Below, piece after piece: positions 6,398-12,413 of a stretch of DNA of 12,413 bases (the first letter of the stretch is position 1; the number at the start of each line of letters is the position of its first letter). Location: assembly GCA_020854975.1 (NCBI GenBank), contig JAHKLQ010000041.1, positions 1 through 12,413 on the forward strand, in the 5' to 3' direction. The translations under genes were made by a program, and so were the position numbers. The stretch comes from Methanobacterium sp. (lineage in GTDB: Archaea > Methanobacteriota > Methanobacteria > Methanobacteriales > Methanobacteriaceae). Below the pieces are notes generated by a model. The model worked only from the letters and a program-made list of their open reading frames with translations. It was not told the DNA's origin and did no database searches.

Positions 6398-7585
6398 ATG
6401 ATGAATATTAACAAGATATTAAAGGACAGTTACCATGTAATGGCCAAAGACCTGCTGGAATTCAGGCGGAATCGCATGCAACTAGCTGCTCTTTTCATGA
6501 TGCCCCTAATATTTCTTTTGATGTTCGGGTTCATATTCCCCAGTGGGGGCACACAACAGCACATGCCCATGGGAGTGGTAAATCTGGACCAAGGTCAGGG
6601 GAGCAATGAATTCATAGCCCAACTTAATCTAATAAATCAAAACACGAGTTCCATGGATTTCAAGACTTATTCCAGTATAGATGAAGCTAAAACTGCCATT
6701 AACCAGGGAAAAATATATGGTGCATTCATAATACCTCCTGGATTCTCAGACAACGTTACCAATGGGAAATCAGGAGATTTCACAGTTTACATTGACAACA
6801 GTAACCCTCAAAGTTCAATGCAAGTTCAACAGGCATTATCCAGCACATTAAATGGAATAAATAATATGGAAGCCGAGGCTAATGTATTAGAACTTGCTAA
6901 TGAAACAAATCAGCAAGTTAATCCGCAAGCCATAATTTTCCCCTATGTACTTAACGTATCAACTACCATACCTGGTGAAACAAACTATTTCAATTTCCTG
7001 GCACCAGGGCTCATGATCATGATCGTCATGATGACGGTGATGACAGGAATTCCAGAAGCCATCTCCAAGGAAAAGGAAATGGGAACATTTGATGGAATGT
7101 TATCTGCACCAATCAATCAAGTTTCGGTTATACTTGGAAAAACCGCTGCATTATGTACCAAAGGATTTGTACAGTGTGTGATTGTACTAGCTCTAGCCAT
7201 GTTACTTTTTGGAGTAACCATCCAGGGAAGTCTTTTACTGGCATTTTTCATGCTACTTTTGGGAATATTCAGCTTCATAGGAATAGGAATTTTGGCAATT
7301 TCCATGTCTGGAGACCAGGCATCAGGGACCATGATAGTAAACCTGTTAATGTTCCCTATGATATTTCTGGGAGGAGTTTTTTATCCCCTACAGCAGATGC
7401 CCTGGTTCATGCAGGCAATTTCCCAATTCATCCCCCTAACATATGCTGCTGATGCAATGCGTAAAATAATTCTCCTTAATGCAGGAATTGGTGATGTTTT
7501 ATTCCAGATGTTAATTCTGGTGGCTTTTGGAGTGGTTACCATGGCCATTGCTGTGCCACTATTTAGAAAATCAATGACCAGATAG
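6398..7585 (+). CDS. ABC-2 type transporter permease
   Basis: This 395-residue inner-membrane protein forms the channel of the exporter with the preceding ATPase, whose stop codon ends 1 bp before its ATG. The ribosome binding site AGGTGA lies inside the end of the ATPase gene. The topology is that of the YhhJ/DrrB-like ABC-2 family: one TM near residues 28-48, a large external domain (about 50-195) and five further TM segments near 198-220, 256-276, 280-303, 312-331 and 366-388. The cytoplasmic motif EKEMGTFDGMLSAPI (about 226-240) before TM3 is the usual coupling segment of this family. There is one permease gene, so a homodimer with two ATPases is likely. A second ATG immediately follows the first and may be used instead. 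Families of this type export drugs, antimicrobial peptides or lipids; the substrate here is unknown. Confidence 0.92.
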   Translation: MMNINKILKDSYHVMAKDLLEFRRNRMQLAALFMMPLIFLLMFGFIFPSGGTQQHMPMGVVNLDQGQGSNEFIAQLNLINQNTSSMDFKTYSSIDEAKTAINQGKIYGAFIIPPGFSDNVTNGKSGDFTVYIDNSNPQSSMQVQQALSSTLNGINNMEAEANVLELANETNQQVNPQAIIFPYVLNVSTTIPGETNYFNFLAPGLMIMIVMMTVMTGIPEAISKEKEMGTFDGMLSAPINQVSVILGKTAALCTKGFVQCVIVLALAMLLFGVTIQGSLLLAFFMLLLGIFSFIGIGILAISMSGDQASGTMIVNLLMFPMIFLGGVFYPLQQMPWFMQAISQFIPLTYAADAMRKIILLNAGIGDVLFQMLILVAFGVVTMAIAVPLFRKSMTR

Positions 7586-7598
7586 GAGGTAATAAATC

Positions 7599-8063
7599 AT
7601 GAAATTTGAACTGGCAATAAGAGATTCTATTGAAACAGAATGTGAAGACTATTTTTTAGGAATAGTGGATTTATCTCAGTTAGAAAACACCTTGATCGAA
7701 AAATACAATTCATTGATCTTGGAATATCCTCGAGCGATATCTGTAGGGATTACATTACCTTACTTAATCTCTGATGGGTTAAAAAGAGGTTACGAAAAGA
7801 TTCAACGCCAAACAAACTGTCAATTAAAATTAATCACTTCACAATTAAGTAAATTATTAGAAAAAGAAGGATATCTAGCATTTACCATGCCTAAATCGAG
7901 AATAAGTGATGAAAATCATATTTCCTTCCATGAAACAGTGGCAAGTTTGGCAGAGATGGGAAAAATTGAAAAAAACCTGTTAATAACACCAGAAGTAGGT
8001 TCAAGGGTTAATTGGGGAACTGTGCTAACTAATGCACCTTTAAAGACATTTTATAAAAATTAG
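7599..8063 (+). CDS. QueG-like protein lacking its iron-sulfur domain
   Basis: This 154-residue protein resembles the N-terminal cobalamin-binding part of epoxyqueuosine-reductase-like (QueG-type) proteins. Supporting segments are YPRAISVGITLP (43-54), the block FHETVASLAEMGKIEKNLLI (110-129) and GSRVNWGTVLTNAPL (134-148). In QueG the LTDAPL-like segment is followed by Cys-rich motifs for two [4Fe-4S] clusters; here the protein ends six residues later and has none of them. The conserved GWIGKN of QueG reads GKIEKN. It is therefore either a domain reused without redox function or a decaying gene. AGGAGGT (7584-7590) lies 8 nt before the ATG and overlaps the permease stop, showing translational coupling. 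By hand count of some lines its GC is near 25-33%, below the permease. The family call is made from memory of motifs and is moderately sure. Confidence 0.68.
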   Translation: MKFELAIRDSIETECEDYFLGIVDLSQLENTLIEKYNSLILEYPRAISVGITLPYLISDGLKRGYEKIQRQTNCQLKLITSQLSKLLEKEGYLAFTMPKSRISDENHISFHETVASLAEMGKIEKNLLITPEVGSRVNWGTVLTNAPLKTFYKN

Positions 8064-8075
8064 GGTTGGTTAAGA

Positions 8076-8645
8076 ATGTTCAATGAATTTCAATTGAAGA
8101 TGTTAAATAGGGAAGCTTCTTTGCCAAAAAATAGTCCCTCAACCATCATTGAACACCTTAATATCAAAGATGGAATGGTGGTAGGGGATATTGGATCTGG
8201 TGGTGGATATTTTGCCTGTGAATTTTCCAAGAAAGTGGGAAAAGAAGGCCAGGTTTATGCCATTGATGTGAAGGAGAAGTCCCTTGATTATATAACCAGA
8301 AACCTTGAAAAAGAAGGAATCACTAATGTGAAAACTATACTGGCCCAGCCACATGGAATAGACTTACCAGAAAAGGTTGACCTATTTTTTTTAAGAAACG
8401 TGTTCCATCACCTTCCTGAACCTGCAGAGTATTTTAAATCCATTGGAAGATTTCTAAAAGATAATGGTAAAATAGCTATAATTGATTATGAAAAGCAAAA
8501 ATTCAGTTTCACAAGTATTTTCGGACATCACACGTCCTTTAACGTTCTTTTAGATATTATGGAAAGAGCAGGATTCTATCCTTTAGAAAAACATGATTTT
8601 CTGCAGGATCAGTTATTTGTAATTTTTGCAAAGAAAGGGGATTAA
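8076..8645 (+). CDS. Class I SAM-dependent methyltransferase
   Basis: This 189-residue protein has the Rossmann-like fold of class I methyltransferases. Motif I is VGDIGSGGGYFA (36-47), which binds S-adenosylmethionine. The acidic residue Asp64 in VYAIDV ends strand beta2 and should bind the ribose. LFFLRNVFHHLPEP (103-116) is the strand beta4/post-II region seen in UbiE- and arsenite-methyltransferase-like proteins, and GKIAIIDYEK (131-140) is motif III. The core is almost the whole protein, with no clear acceptor domain and no paired Cys typical of arsenite methylation, so the acceptor is unknown. It follows the QueG-like gene by 12 bp and precedes a GNAT gene by 4 bp, so it probably acts with them on the same compound or on separate targets in one response. 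Confidence 0.9.
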   Translation: MFNEFQLKMLNREASLPKNSPSTIIEHLNIKDGMVVGDIGSGGGYFACEFSKKVGKEGQVYAIDVKEKSLDYITRNLEKEGITNVKTILAQPHGIDLPEKVDLFFLRNVFHHLPEPAEYFKSIGRFLKDNGKIAIIDYEKQKFSFTSIFGHHTSFNVLLDIMERAGFYPLEKHDFLQDQLFVIFAKKGD

Positions 8646-8649
8646 AAAA

Positions 8650-9264
8650 ATGCCTATAAAAACAATTAAAGACCATTTTTCCAGTAATCCTTTGAAAAAT
8701 CATTTTGAAAACAACTCTTTAAAGGAACATTTCTCCAGTAACCATTTAAAGAATCATTGGACTTATTTTTTCCAGGATAACATGGAAAATAAAGTTTTAG
8801 AGCAGTTTTATGATTATGGTGGCCTTGAATTCAGGAGATTTTCCTGGAAAGATCTGGATGAATGTGCACAATTATTCAAATCCGTGTTTTCAACAGATCC
8901 CTGGTACGATGAATGGATATCCCTGGATCAGGTTAAAAATTATTTGAAGGAACTAATTGAGAATCCGGTTTTCGAAGGATTTGTAGTCTGTGAAAACTCT
9001 AATGTCGTGGCAGTATGTCTAGGACACCGGAGATCAGGGTGGATGGGAAAGGAATTCTTTGTTGATGAATTCTTTGTTGAAAATAGAAGGCAAGGGGGAG
9101 GTATTGGGACCAAAACATTAAATTTTGTTGGTAAAATTCTTTTTAACGAGGGATACACTCGTTTAACATTGCTTACCAATAAGGGAATATTTGCTGAAAG
9201 TTTTTATCTTAAAAATGGATTTTACAATAATGAAAAAAGGACGATAATGGTTAAAGAATTTTAA
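8650..9264 (+). CDS. GNAT-family N-acetyltransferase with N-terminal tandem repeat
   Basis: The ATG at 8650 is preceded by AAAGGGGATT with a suitable gap, giving 204 residues. An upstream in-frame TTG at 8626 lies inside the methyltransferase gene and is unlikely. The GNAT core covers about residues 58-200: motif A reads VDEFFVENRRQGGGIG (138-153), whose RRQGGGIG loop binds acetyl-CoA, followed by a helix and AESFYLKNGF (182-191) of motif B. The first 37 residues are unusual: the 9-residue unit [IL]KxHFxxNx occurs at 6-14, 15-23 and 24-32, with a fourth, altered copy from 33. The substrate is unknown. It is the last gene of the exporter cluster, followed by a T-rich terminator. Confidence 0.85.
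   Translation: MPIKTIKDHFSSNPLKNHFENNSLKEHFSSNHLKNHWTYFFQDNMENKVLEQFYDYGGLEFRRFSWKDLDECAQLFKSVFSTDPWYDEWISLDQVKNYLKELIENPVFEGFVVCENSNVVAVCLGHRRSGWMGKEFFVDEFFVENRRQGGGIGTKTLNFVGKILFNEGYTRLTLLTNKGIFAESFYLKNGFYNNEKRTIMVKEF
8665..8760 (+). repeat. Four in-frame 27-bp degenerate repeats at the start of the second GNAT gene
   Basis: Three 27-bp units and a partial fourth encode IKDHFSSNP, LKNHFENNS, LKEHFSSNH and LKNHW. Codons differ between copies, so selection has probably kept the amino acids. The regular Leu/Ile, His and Phe spacing suggests a short solenoid or amphipathic element, perhaps for oligomerisation. Confidence 0.75.
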
Positions 9265-9297
9265 AAGATTTTTGGGTAGTTTTTTTAATCTTTTTTA
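9265..9297 (+). terminator. T-rich terminator at end of the ABC/methyltransferase/GNAT cluster
   Basis: Three T runs follow the stop codon at once: five at 9269-9273, seven at 9280-9286 and six at 9291-9296. Archaeal RNA polymerase commonly stops at such runs without needing a hairpin. This marks the end of the unit begun at padR or at the ABC ATPase. Confidence 0.65.
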
Positions 9298-9374
9298 AAC
9301 ATTTAAATGGATTATTATTTACCATTTTAGAATTTTTATATGAGTTAATGGAGATTATTTGTTAAACTCCCTGT

Positions 9375-9415
9375 GTTGCATAGACAATTGTTGCATAGTC
9401 AACATATTTATATAG
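9375..9415 (+). promoter_or_regulatory. marR promoter with two tandem operator sites
   Basis: GTTGCATAGACAAT (9375-9388) and GTTGCATAGTCAAC (9390-9403) are two copies, 15 bp apart, of a palindromic TTG-N6-CAA site. The second copy has perfect GTTG/CAAC arms. They lie directly before the TATA box ATTTATATAG (9406-9415), covering the position of the BRE element. MarR-family dimers bind this kind of TTG-CAA palindrome, so autorepression of the marR-MFS unit is likely. The expected start near 9436 gives a leader of about 70 nt. Confidence 0.62.
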
Positions 9416-9509
9416 GGGGAACTTCTAAATGTAACTACTTAATGAATTACTTGAAAAACCAAATGATGAACTTATCAAAACCACTTTTTCTAAATAGGGG
9501 ATTAAAAGC

Positions 9510-9995
9510 ATGCATAAGATTGAAAAAATAATTGAAGAGGACTTAACTGATATTCCATTAGGTATCCTTATTTCCATAATTCACAGGACTCGTATGATGT
9601 ATTTAAACAACAGAATGAAAAGTTTAAACGTCACTGCTAGCCAATCCCTTTATTTAATTGGGTTATATAAAAAAGAAGGACAGACGCAGGAAGATCTGGC
9701 CACCCATTTTTTCATAGATAAGGGAACTGTGGCCCGGGGTGTGAAAAAATTAGAAGACAATGGATTTATCAGCCGGAAGACCGATCCAGAAAACCGCAGA
9801 AGATATCTCCTTTACATCACCGAGGATGGGAAAGCATTGATGCCAGAAATATGGGCTGTGATCTCTGATTGGGAAGATGTAATGAATAAGGACTTCACTG
9901 AAGCAGAAAGACAACGAATAAGTGATTTTTTGAAAAAGTTAACTGTAAAAGGTTTGAACAAGTTACATGACACGGAGGAAAATTTGAATGAGTAA
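9510..9995 (+). CDS. MarR-family transcriptional regulator
   Basis: This 161-residue protein is a typical MarR winged-helix dimer that senses small aromatic or toxic molecules and represses nearby efflux genes. Residues 1-40 form the dimerisation helix region. Residues 43-57 are the helix before the DNA-binding part, 59-81 ([22 protein letters not shown]) is the helix-turn-helix, and [16 protein letters not shown] (89-104) is the wing, with the conserved D-x-R-type DPENRR turn. The C-terminal helices (about 117-160) complete the dimer interface. AGGGGATT precedes the ATG by a good distance. Its stop overlaps the start of the MFS exporter gene by 8 bp, and tandem palindromes lie at its promoter, so it very likely controls both itself and that exporter. 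Confidence 0.93.
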   Translation: MHKIEKIIEEDLTDIPLGILISIIHRTRMMYLNNRMKSLNVTASQSLYLIGLYKKEGQTQEDLATHFFIDKGTVARGVKKLEDNGFISRKTDPENRRRYLLYITEDGKALMPEIWAVISDWEDVMNKDFTEAERQRISDFLKKLTVKGLNKLHDTEENLNE

Positions 9996-11763
9996 TAACG
10001 TTTCTAAAGGGGGAACTTCGCCTCTCAACCCATCAGAAGACAAAAAAGGACGTGGCTTAGAATACAAATGGGTAGCATTATTTAATGTTATCATTGCCTC
10101 TTTGATGGGAATGATCAACGGGAGCATAACCCTGATCTCCCTCCCAGCCATCTTCAATGGTATTCACATTGATCCTTTAACTTCATTCCAGTATCTTTTA
10201 TGGATACTCATGGGATACGGATTGGTAACCGCCACTCTGCTTTTAAGTTTCGGACGTTTGTCAGATATACACGGACGAGTTAAACTTTTCAAACTCGGAT
10301 TTCTCATATTTACCATAGGATCCATCCTACTTTACCTGACACCATCCACTGGTGATGCTGGGGCTATAGAGATCATCCTGTTTAGAATAATCCAGGCAGT
10401 GGGTAGTGCCCTTACCATGGCCAACAGTTCCGCCATACTCACTGATGCATTCCCAGTCAGTGAAAGGGGAAAAGCCCTGGGTATAAATATGGTAGCACTC
10501 ATGTCCGGCCAGTTCATAGGCCTCCTTTTAGGAGGAATATTAGCAGTTTTCAACTGGAGATATGTATTCCTGGTAAGTGTGCCATTTGGTATTCTGGGAA
10601 CACTCTGGTCCACATTCAAACTTAAAGAAATATCACTCCGTGCTCCTAAAACCAAACTCGATCTCTGGGGAAATGTTATATTTGTAACAGGCATAACCAC
10701 ACTACTTTTAGGAGTAACCTATGGTCTCATGCCCTACGGTAGTGATGCCATGGGATGGAATAATCCCTGGGTAATAGTGGCGATGGTAACTGGATTCATC
10801 CTTTTAGCCTTATTCCCTGTAGTGGAAAGCAAGGTGGAAAATCCCATGTTCCGACTGGACTTATTCAAGATAAAAATGTTCACTTATGCTAACCTTGCTG
10901 GTTTCCTCAGCTCTTTGAGCAGAGGAGGGATGATGTTTATGCTGATACTTCTCCTACAGGGAATCTGGCTTCCCCTCCATGGATACAGCTATGAATCCAC
11001 ACCTTTCTGGGCAGGAGTTTACATGCTACCTTTAACCATAGGGGTGATCATTATGGGACCAATCTCAGGAATACTCTCAGATAAGTACGGTCCCCGCTGG
11101 ATAGCCACTCTGGGAATGGTAATGAACACCATTGGTTTCCTGATACTGGCATCACTCTCCTATAACTTTAACTACCTTGAATTTGCCTTGGCCTTATTCT
11201 TTATGGGATTAGGCAGTGGAATGTTCGGATCTCCAAACAGTGCATCCATAATGAACTCTGTACCGCCCCAGGAAAGGGGGGTTGCCTCGGGAATGTTAAC
11301 CACCATAATGAACACTGCATTCACAGCAAGTATGGCCATATTTTTCACCATAGTCATTGTAGGAATCACTCAACGATTCCCAGATGCCTTAGCATCATCT
11401 CTGGCCAATATTGGTGCAGTACAACTGACTCCTATCCTCAGTAACATACCACCAACAGGAGCATTGTTTTCAGCATTTTTAGGTTACAATCCAGTTGAAA
11501 CCATCCTAAGTAGTGTACCTTCAGCCGTGGTTAGTCAGATACCTGCTTCCACATTAACCACACTCACTGGAACTTCCTGGTTCCCATCTACCCTGGCTGA
11601 AGCTTTCATGCCTTCACTGAGAGTTTCATTCTATATTGGAGCGTTCTTCTGTGCCATGGCTGCTATACTATCTGCGCTACGTGGAGAAAGATATATTCAT
11701 GAATTAGAGGTAATTAAAATCAGTCCAGATGATGAGGGGAATGAGTCTGAGGAAATTCCGTAA
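9988..11763 (+). CDS. MFS multidrug exporter, DHA2 family (14-TM, EmrB/QacA type)
   Basis: This 591-residue membrane protein should use the proton or sodium gradient to expel drugs or other toxic compounds. The first 25 residues are cytoplasmic and charged. Motif [14 protein letters not shown] (89-101), marks the loop between TM2 and TM3, and a repeat of it, [15 protein letters not shown] (about 357-371), starts the second half. [21 protein letters not shown] (about 174-194) is the antiporter motif C region in TM5, followed by the family's [12 protein letters not shown]. Hydrophobic segments total about 14. A long external loop of about 80 residues (near 463-544) separates the last two TM helices. 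GGAGG at 9975-9979 lies 8 nt before the ATG, and the ATGAGTAA overlap with marR implies coupled translation. Confidence 0.93.
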   Translation: MSNNVSKGGTSPLNPSEDKKGRGLEYKWVALFNVIIASLMGMINGSITLISLPAIFNGIHIDPLTSFQYLLWILMGYGLVTATLLLSFGRLSDIHGRVKLFKLGFLIFTIGSILLYLTPSTGDAGAIEIILFRIIQAVGSALTMANSSAILTDAFPVSERGKALGINMVALMSGQFIGLLLGGILAVFNWRYVFLVSVPFGILGTLWSTFKLKEISLRAPKTKLDLWGNVIFVTGITTLLLGVTYGLMPYGSDAMGWNNPWVIVAMVTGFILLALFPVVESKVENPMFRLDLFKIKMFTYANLAGFLSSLSRGGMMFMLILLLQGIWLPLHGYSYESTPFWAGVYMLPLTIGVIIMGPISGILSDKYGPRWIATLGMVMNTIGFLILASLSYNFNYLEFALALFFMGLGSGMFGSPNSASIMNSVPPQERGVASGMLTTIMNTAFTASMAIFFTIVIVGITQRFPDALASSLANIGAVQLTPILSNIPPTGALFSAFLGYNPVETILSSVPSAVVSQIPASTLTTLTGTSWFPSTLAEAFMPSLRVSFYIGAFFCAMAAILSALRGERYIHELEVIKISPDDEGNESEEIP

Positions 11764-11795
11764 ATATTTGGCAAAATAAGGTCTAATTCAGGGCC

Positions 11796-11811
11796 TTTAA
11801 CTATTTTTTTT
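11796..11811 (+). terminator. T-rich terminator after the MFS gene
   Basis: TTTAACTATTTTTTTT, with eight T at 11804-11811, lies 40 bp after the MFS stop in a 51-bp gap between convergent genes. It should end transcription of the marR-MFS unit. On the other strand only a short TTATTTTG is seen, so termination of the opposing gene is less clear. Confidence 0.6.
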
Positions 11812-11814
11812 AAA

Positions 11815-12413
11815 TTATTTGTGTACTTTTAATGAGGTATTATGGAAATATTTCCTGGAATAGATTATTGATAAAAGTGTAAGAACTAAAAATGAACCAA
11901 AAAGTGCTGTTAAATTGAAATTTAAAAAGCTGGACATGGGGATTATGTAGTTCTGTTCATAGGGAGGGAAATTCAAGAGTCCAATAACATCGAGAAGGGA
12001 ATACTGGCTGAAAGTCATTATAACCGAGATTAACATCAGTCCATAATACAAAATAAGACCATAAAAAGCCAAAAAATATTTTTTCCAGAATCCATAGGTT
12101 AAAATAGCCAGAATAAACACGGCCATGGTGACATAGATAACTGATTCTCGTTGAAAGATAAATTTTCCAAACAAGGGAAAAATATACAGGAACAGGGTAC
12201 TGGCATGTAAAATCAATATAAAAATAATATTAAGGCTACACACCAGTAATATGGTTTGGGGAATCCTCTCAATCCAGTTTTCACTTTTATTTTTAAATAC
12301 AGTTTTTACTTTATTGCTTTTGTAAATTTTAATCAAAACAGCAGGGATAACGATTCCGAATAAAGCCATAACCAGTAAAATCACAGTAGCTAGGGTTAAG
12401 TTAAGAGTTTTGA
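11815..12413 (-). CDS. Multi-pass membrane protein of unknown function, partial (5' end outside window)
   Basis: The minus-strand frame ends with TAA at 11815-11817 and remains open to the right edge. A GTG at 12384 gives a 189-residue product, but the frame continues upstream through KTLNLTLATVILLVMA, which forms one continuous hydrophobic helix with the sequence after the GTG. The real start is therefore probably beyond the window. About five TM segments are visible, separated by short basic loops (IKIYKSNKVKTVFKNKSENW, then GFWKKYF). No domain, catalytic motif or signal is recognised. It is convergent with the MFS exporter and not part of its operon. Confidence 0.7.
   Translation of the reverse strand, partial: KTLNLTLATVILLVMALFGIVIPAVLIKIYKSNKVKTVFKNKSENWIERIPQTILLVCSLNIIFILILHASTLFLYIFPLFGKFIFQRESVIYVTMAVFILAILTYGFWKKYFLAFYGLILYYGLMLISVIMTFSQYSLLDVIGLLNFPPYEQNYIIPMSSFLNFNLTALFGSFLVLTLLSIIYSRKYFHNTSLKVHK

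Noticed and set aside
7153..7452. 99-codon plus-strand frame within the permease
   Set aside because: It is an alternative frame of the permease gene, whose membrane segments continue unbroken through this region.
8076..8645. Arsenite methyltransferase assignment for the methyltransferase
   Set aside because: The fold fits, but the conserved Cys residues that bind arsenic are not visible and no ars genes are nearby.
8626..8649. TTG start extending the second GNAT protein by eight residues
   Set aside because: It lies inside the methyltransferase gene and lacks a suitably placed ribosome binding site, whereas the ATG at 8650 has one.
9442..9531. 29-codon ORF before marR
   Set aside because: It has no ribosome binding site, overlaps the marR start out of frame and its peptide has no recognisable feature.

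Overview
The window looks like part of the chromosome of a methanogenic archaeon of the order Methanobacteriales, most likely a mesophilic Methanobacterium-type species. The best evidence is a family-B DNA polymerase that stops just after motif C, as in the two-subunit PolB of Methanothermobacter. Supporting evidence is an archaeal zinc-binding nicotinate phosphoribosyltransferase, TATA-type promoters, GGAGG/GGTGAT-type ribosome binding sites, AT-rich DNA and T-run terminators. No rRNA, tRNA, CRISPR array, insertion sequence or integrase was seen.

Layout. Positions 1-3338 lie on the minus strand: the split polymerase large subunit (polB1), then nicotinate phosphoribosyltransferase, then the start of a small membrane protein with a Cys motif that runs off the left edge. 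A gap of about 450 bp (3339-3794) holds the polB1 promoter, short repeats and one doubtful 42-codon ORF. From 3795 the genes are on the plus strand: a lone GNAT acetyltransferase (3795-4397), then a tight cluster of a PadR-family regulator (4699-5277), an ABC exporter ATPase and permease (5380-7585), a truncated QueG-like protein (7599-8063), a class I SAM-dependent methyltransferase (8076-8645) and a second GNAT protein with an N-terminal repeat (8650-9264). A T-rich terminator follows. The next unit is a MarR-family regulator overlapping a 14-TM DHA2-type MFS exporter (9510-11763). A convergent membrane protein whose 5' end lies outside the window closes the right side (11815 to the edge).

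How the parts fit. Two export modules, each headed by its own regulator, sit side by side (PadR with an ABC-2 exporter, MarR with an MFS exporter). Both have convincing operator-like palindromes at their promoters: ATATCGA-N4-TCGATAT just downstream of a TATA box for padR, and two tandem GTTGCATAG-type sites abutting the TATA box for marR. In the PadR unit, three possible modifying or accessory enzymes (QueG-like remnant, methyltransferase, acetyltransferase) follow the transporter with gaps of 4-13 bp. This suggests one inducible unit that exports, and perhaps chemically modifies, a toxic or signalling small molecule. The substrate cannot be read from the sequence.

The least ordinary observations are: a QueG-like protein that ends exactly where its iron-sulfur domain should begin; a PadR protein with a His/Cys-containing insertion next to its recognition helix; a four-fold 9-residue repeat in front of a GNAT domain; and an ABC ATPase with Glu where the Q-loop Gln is expected.
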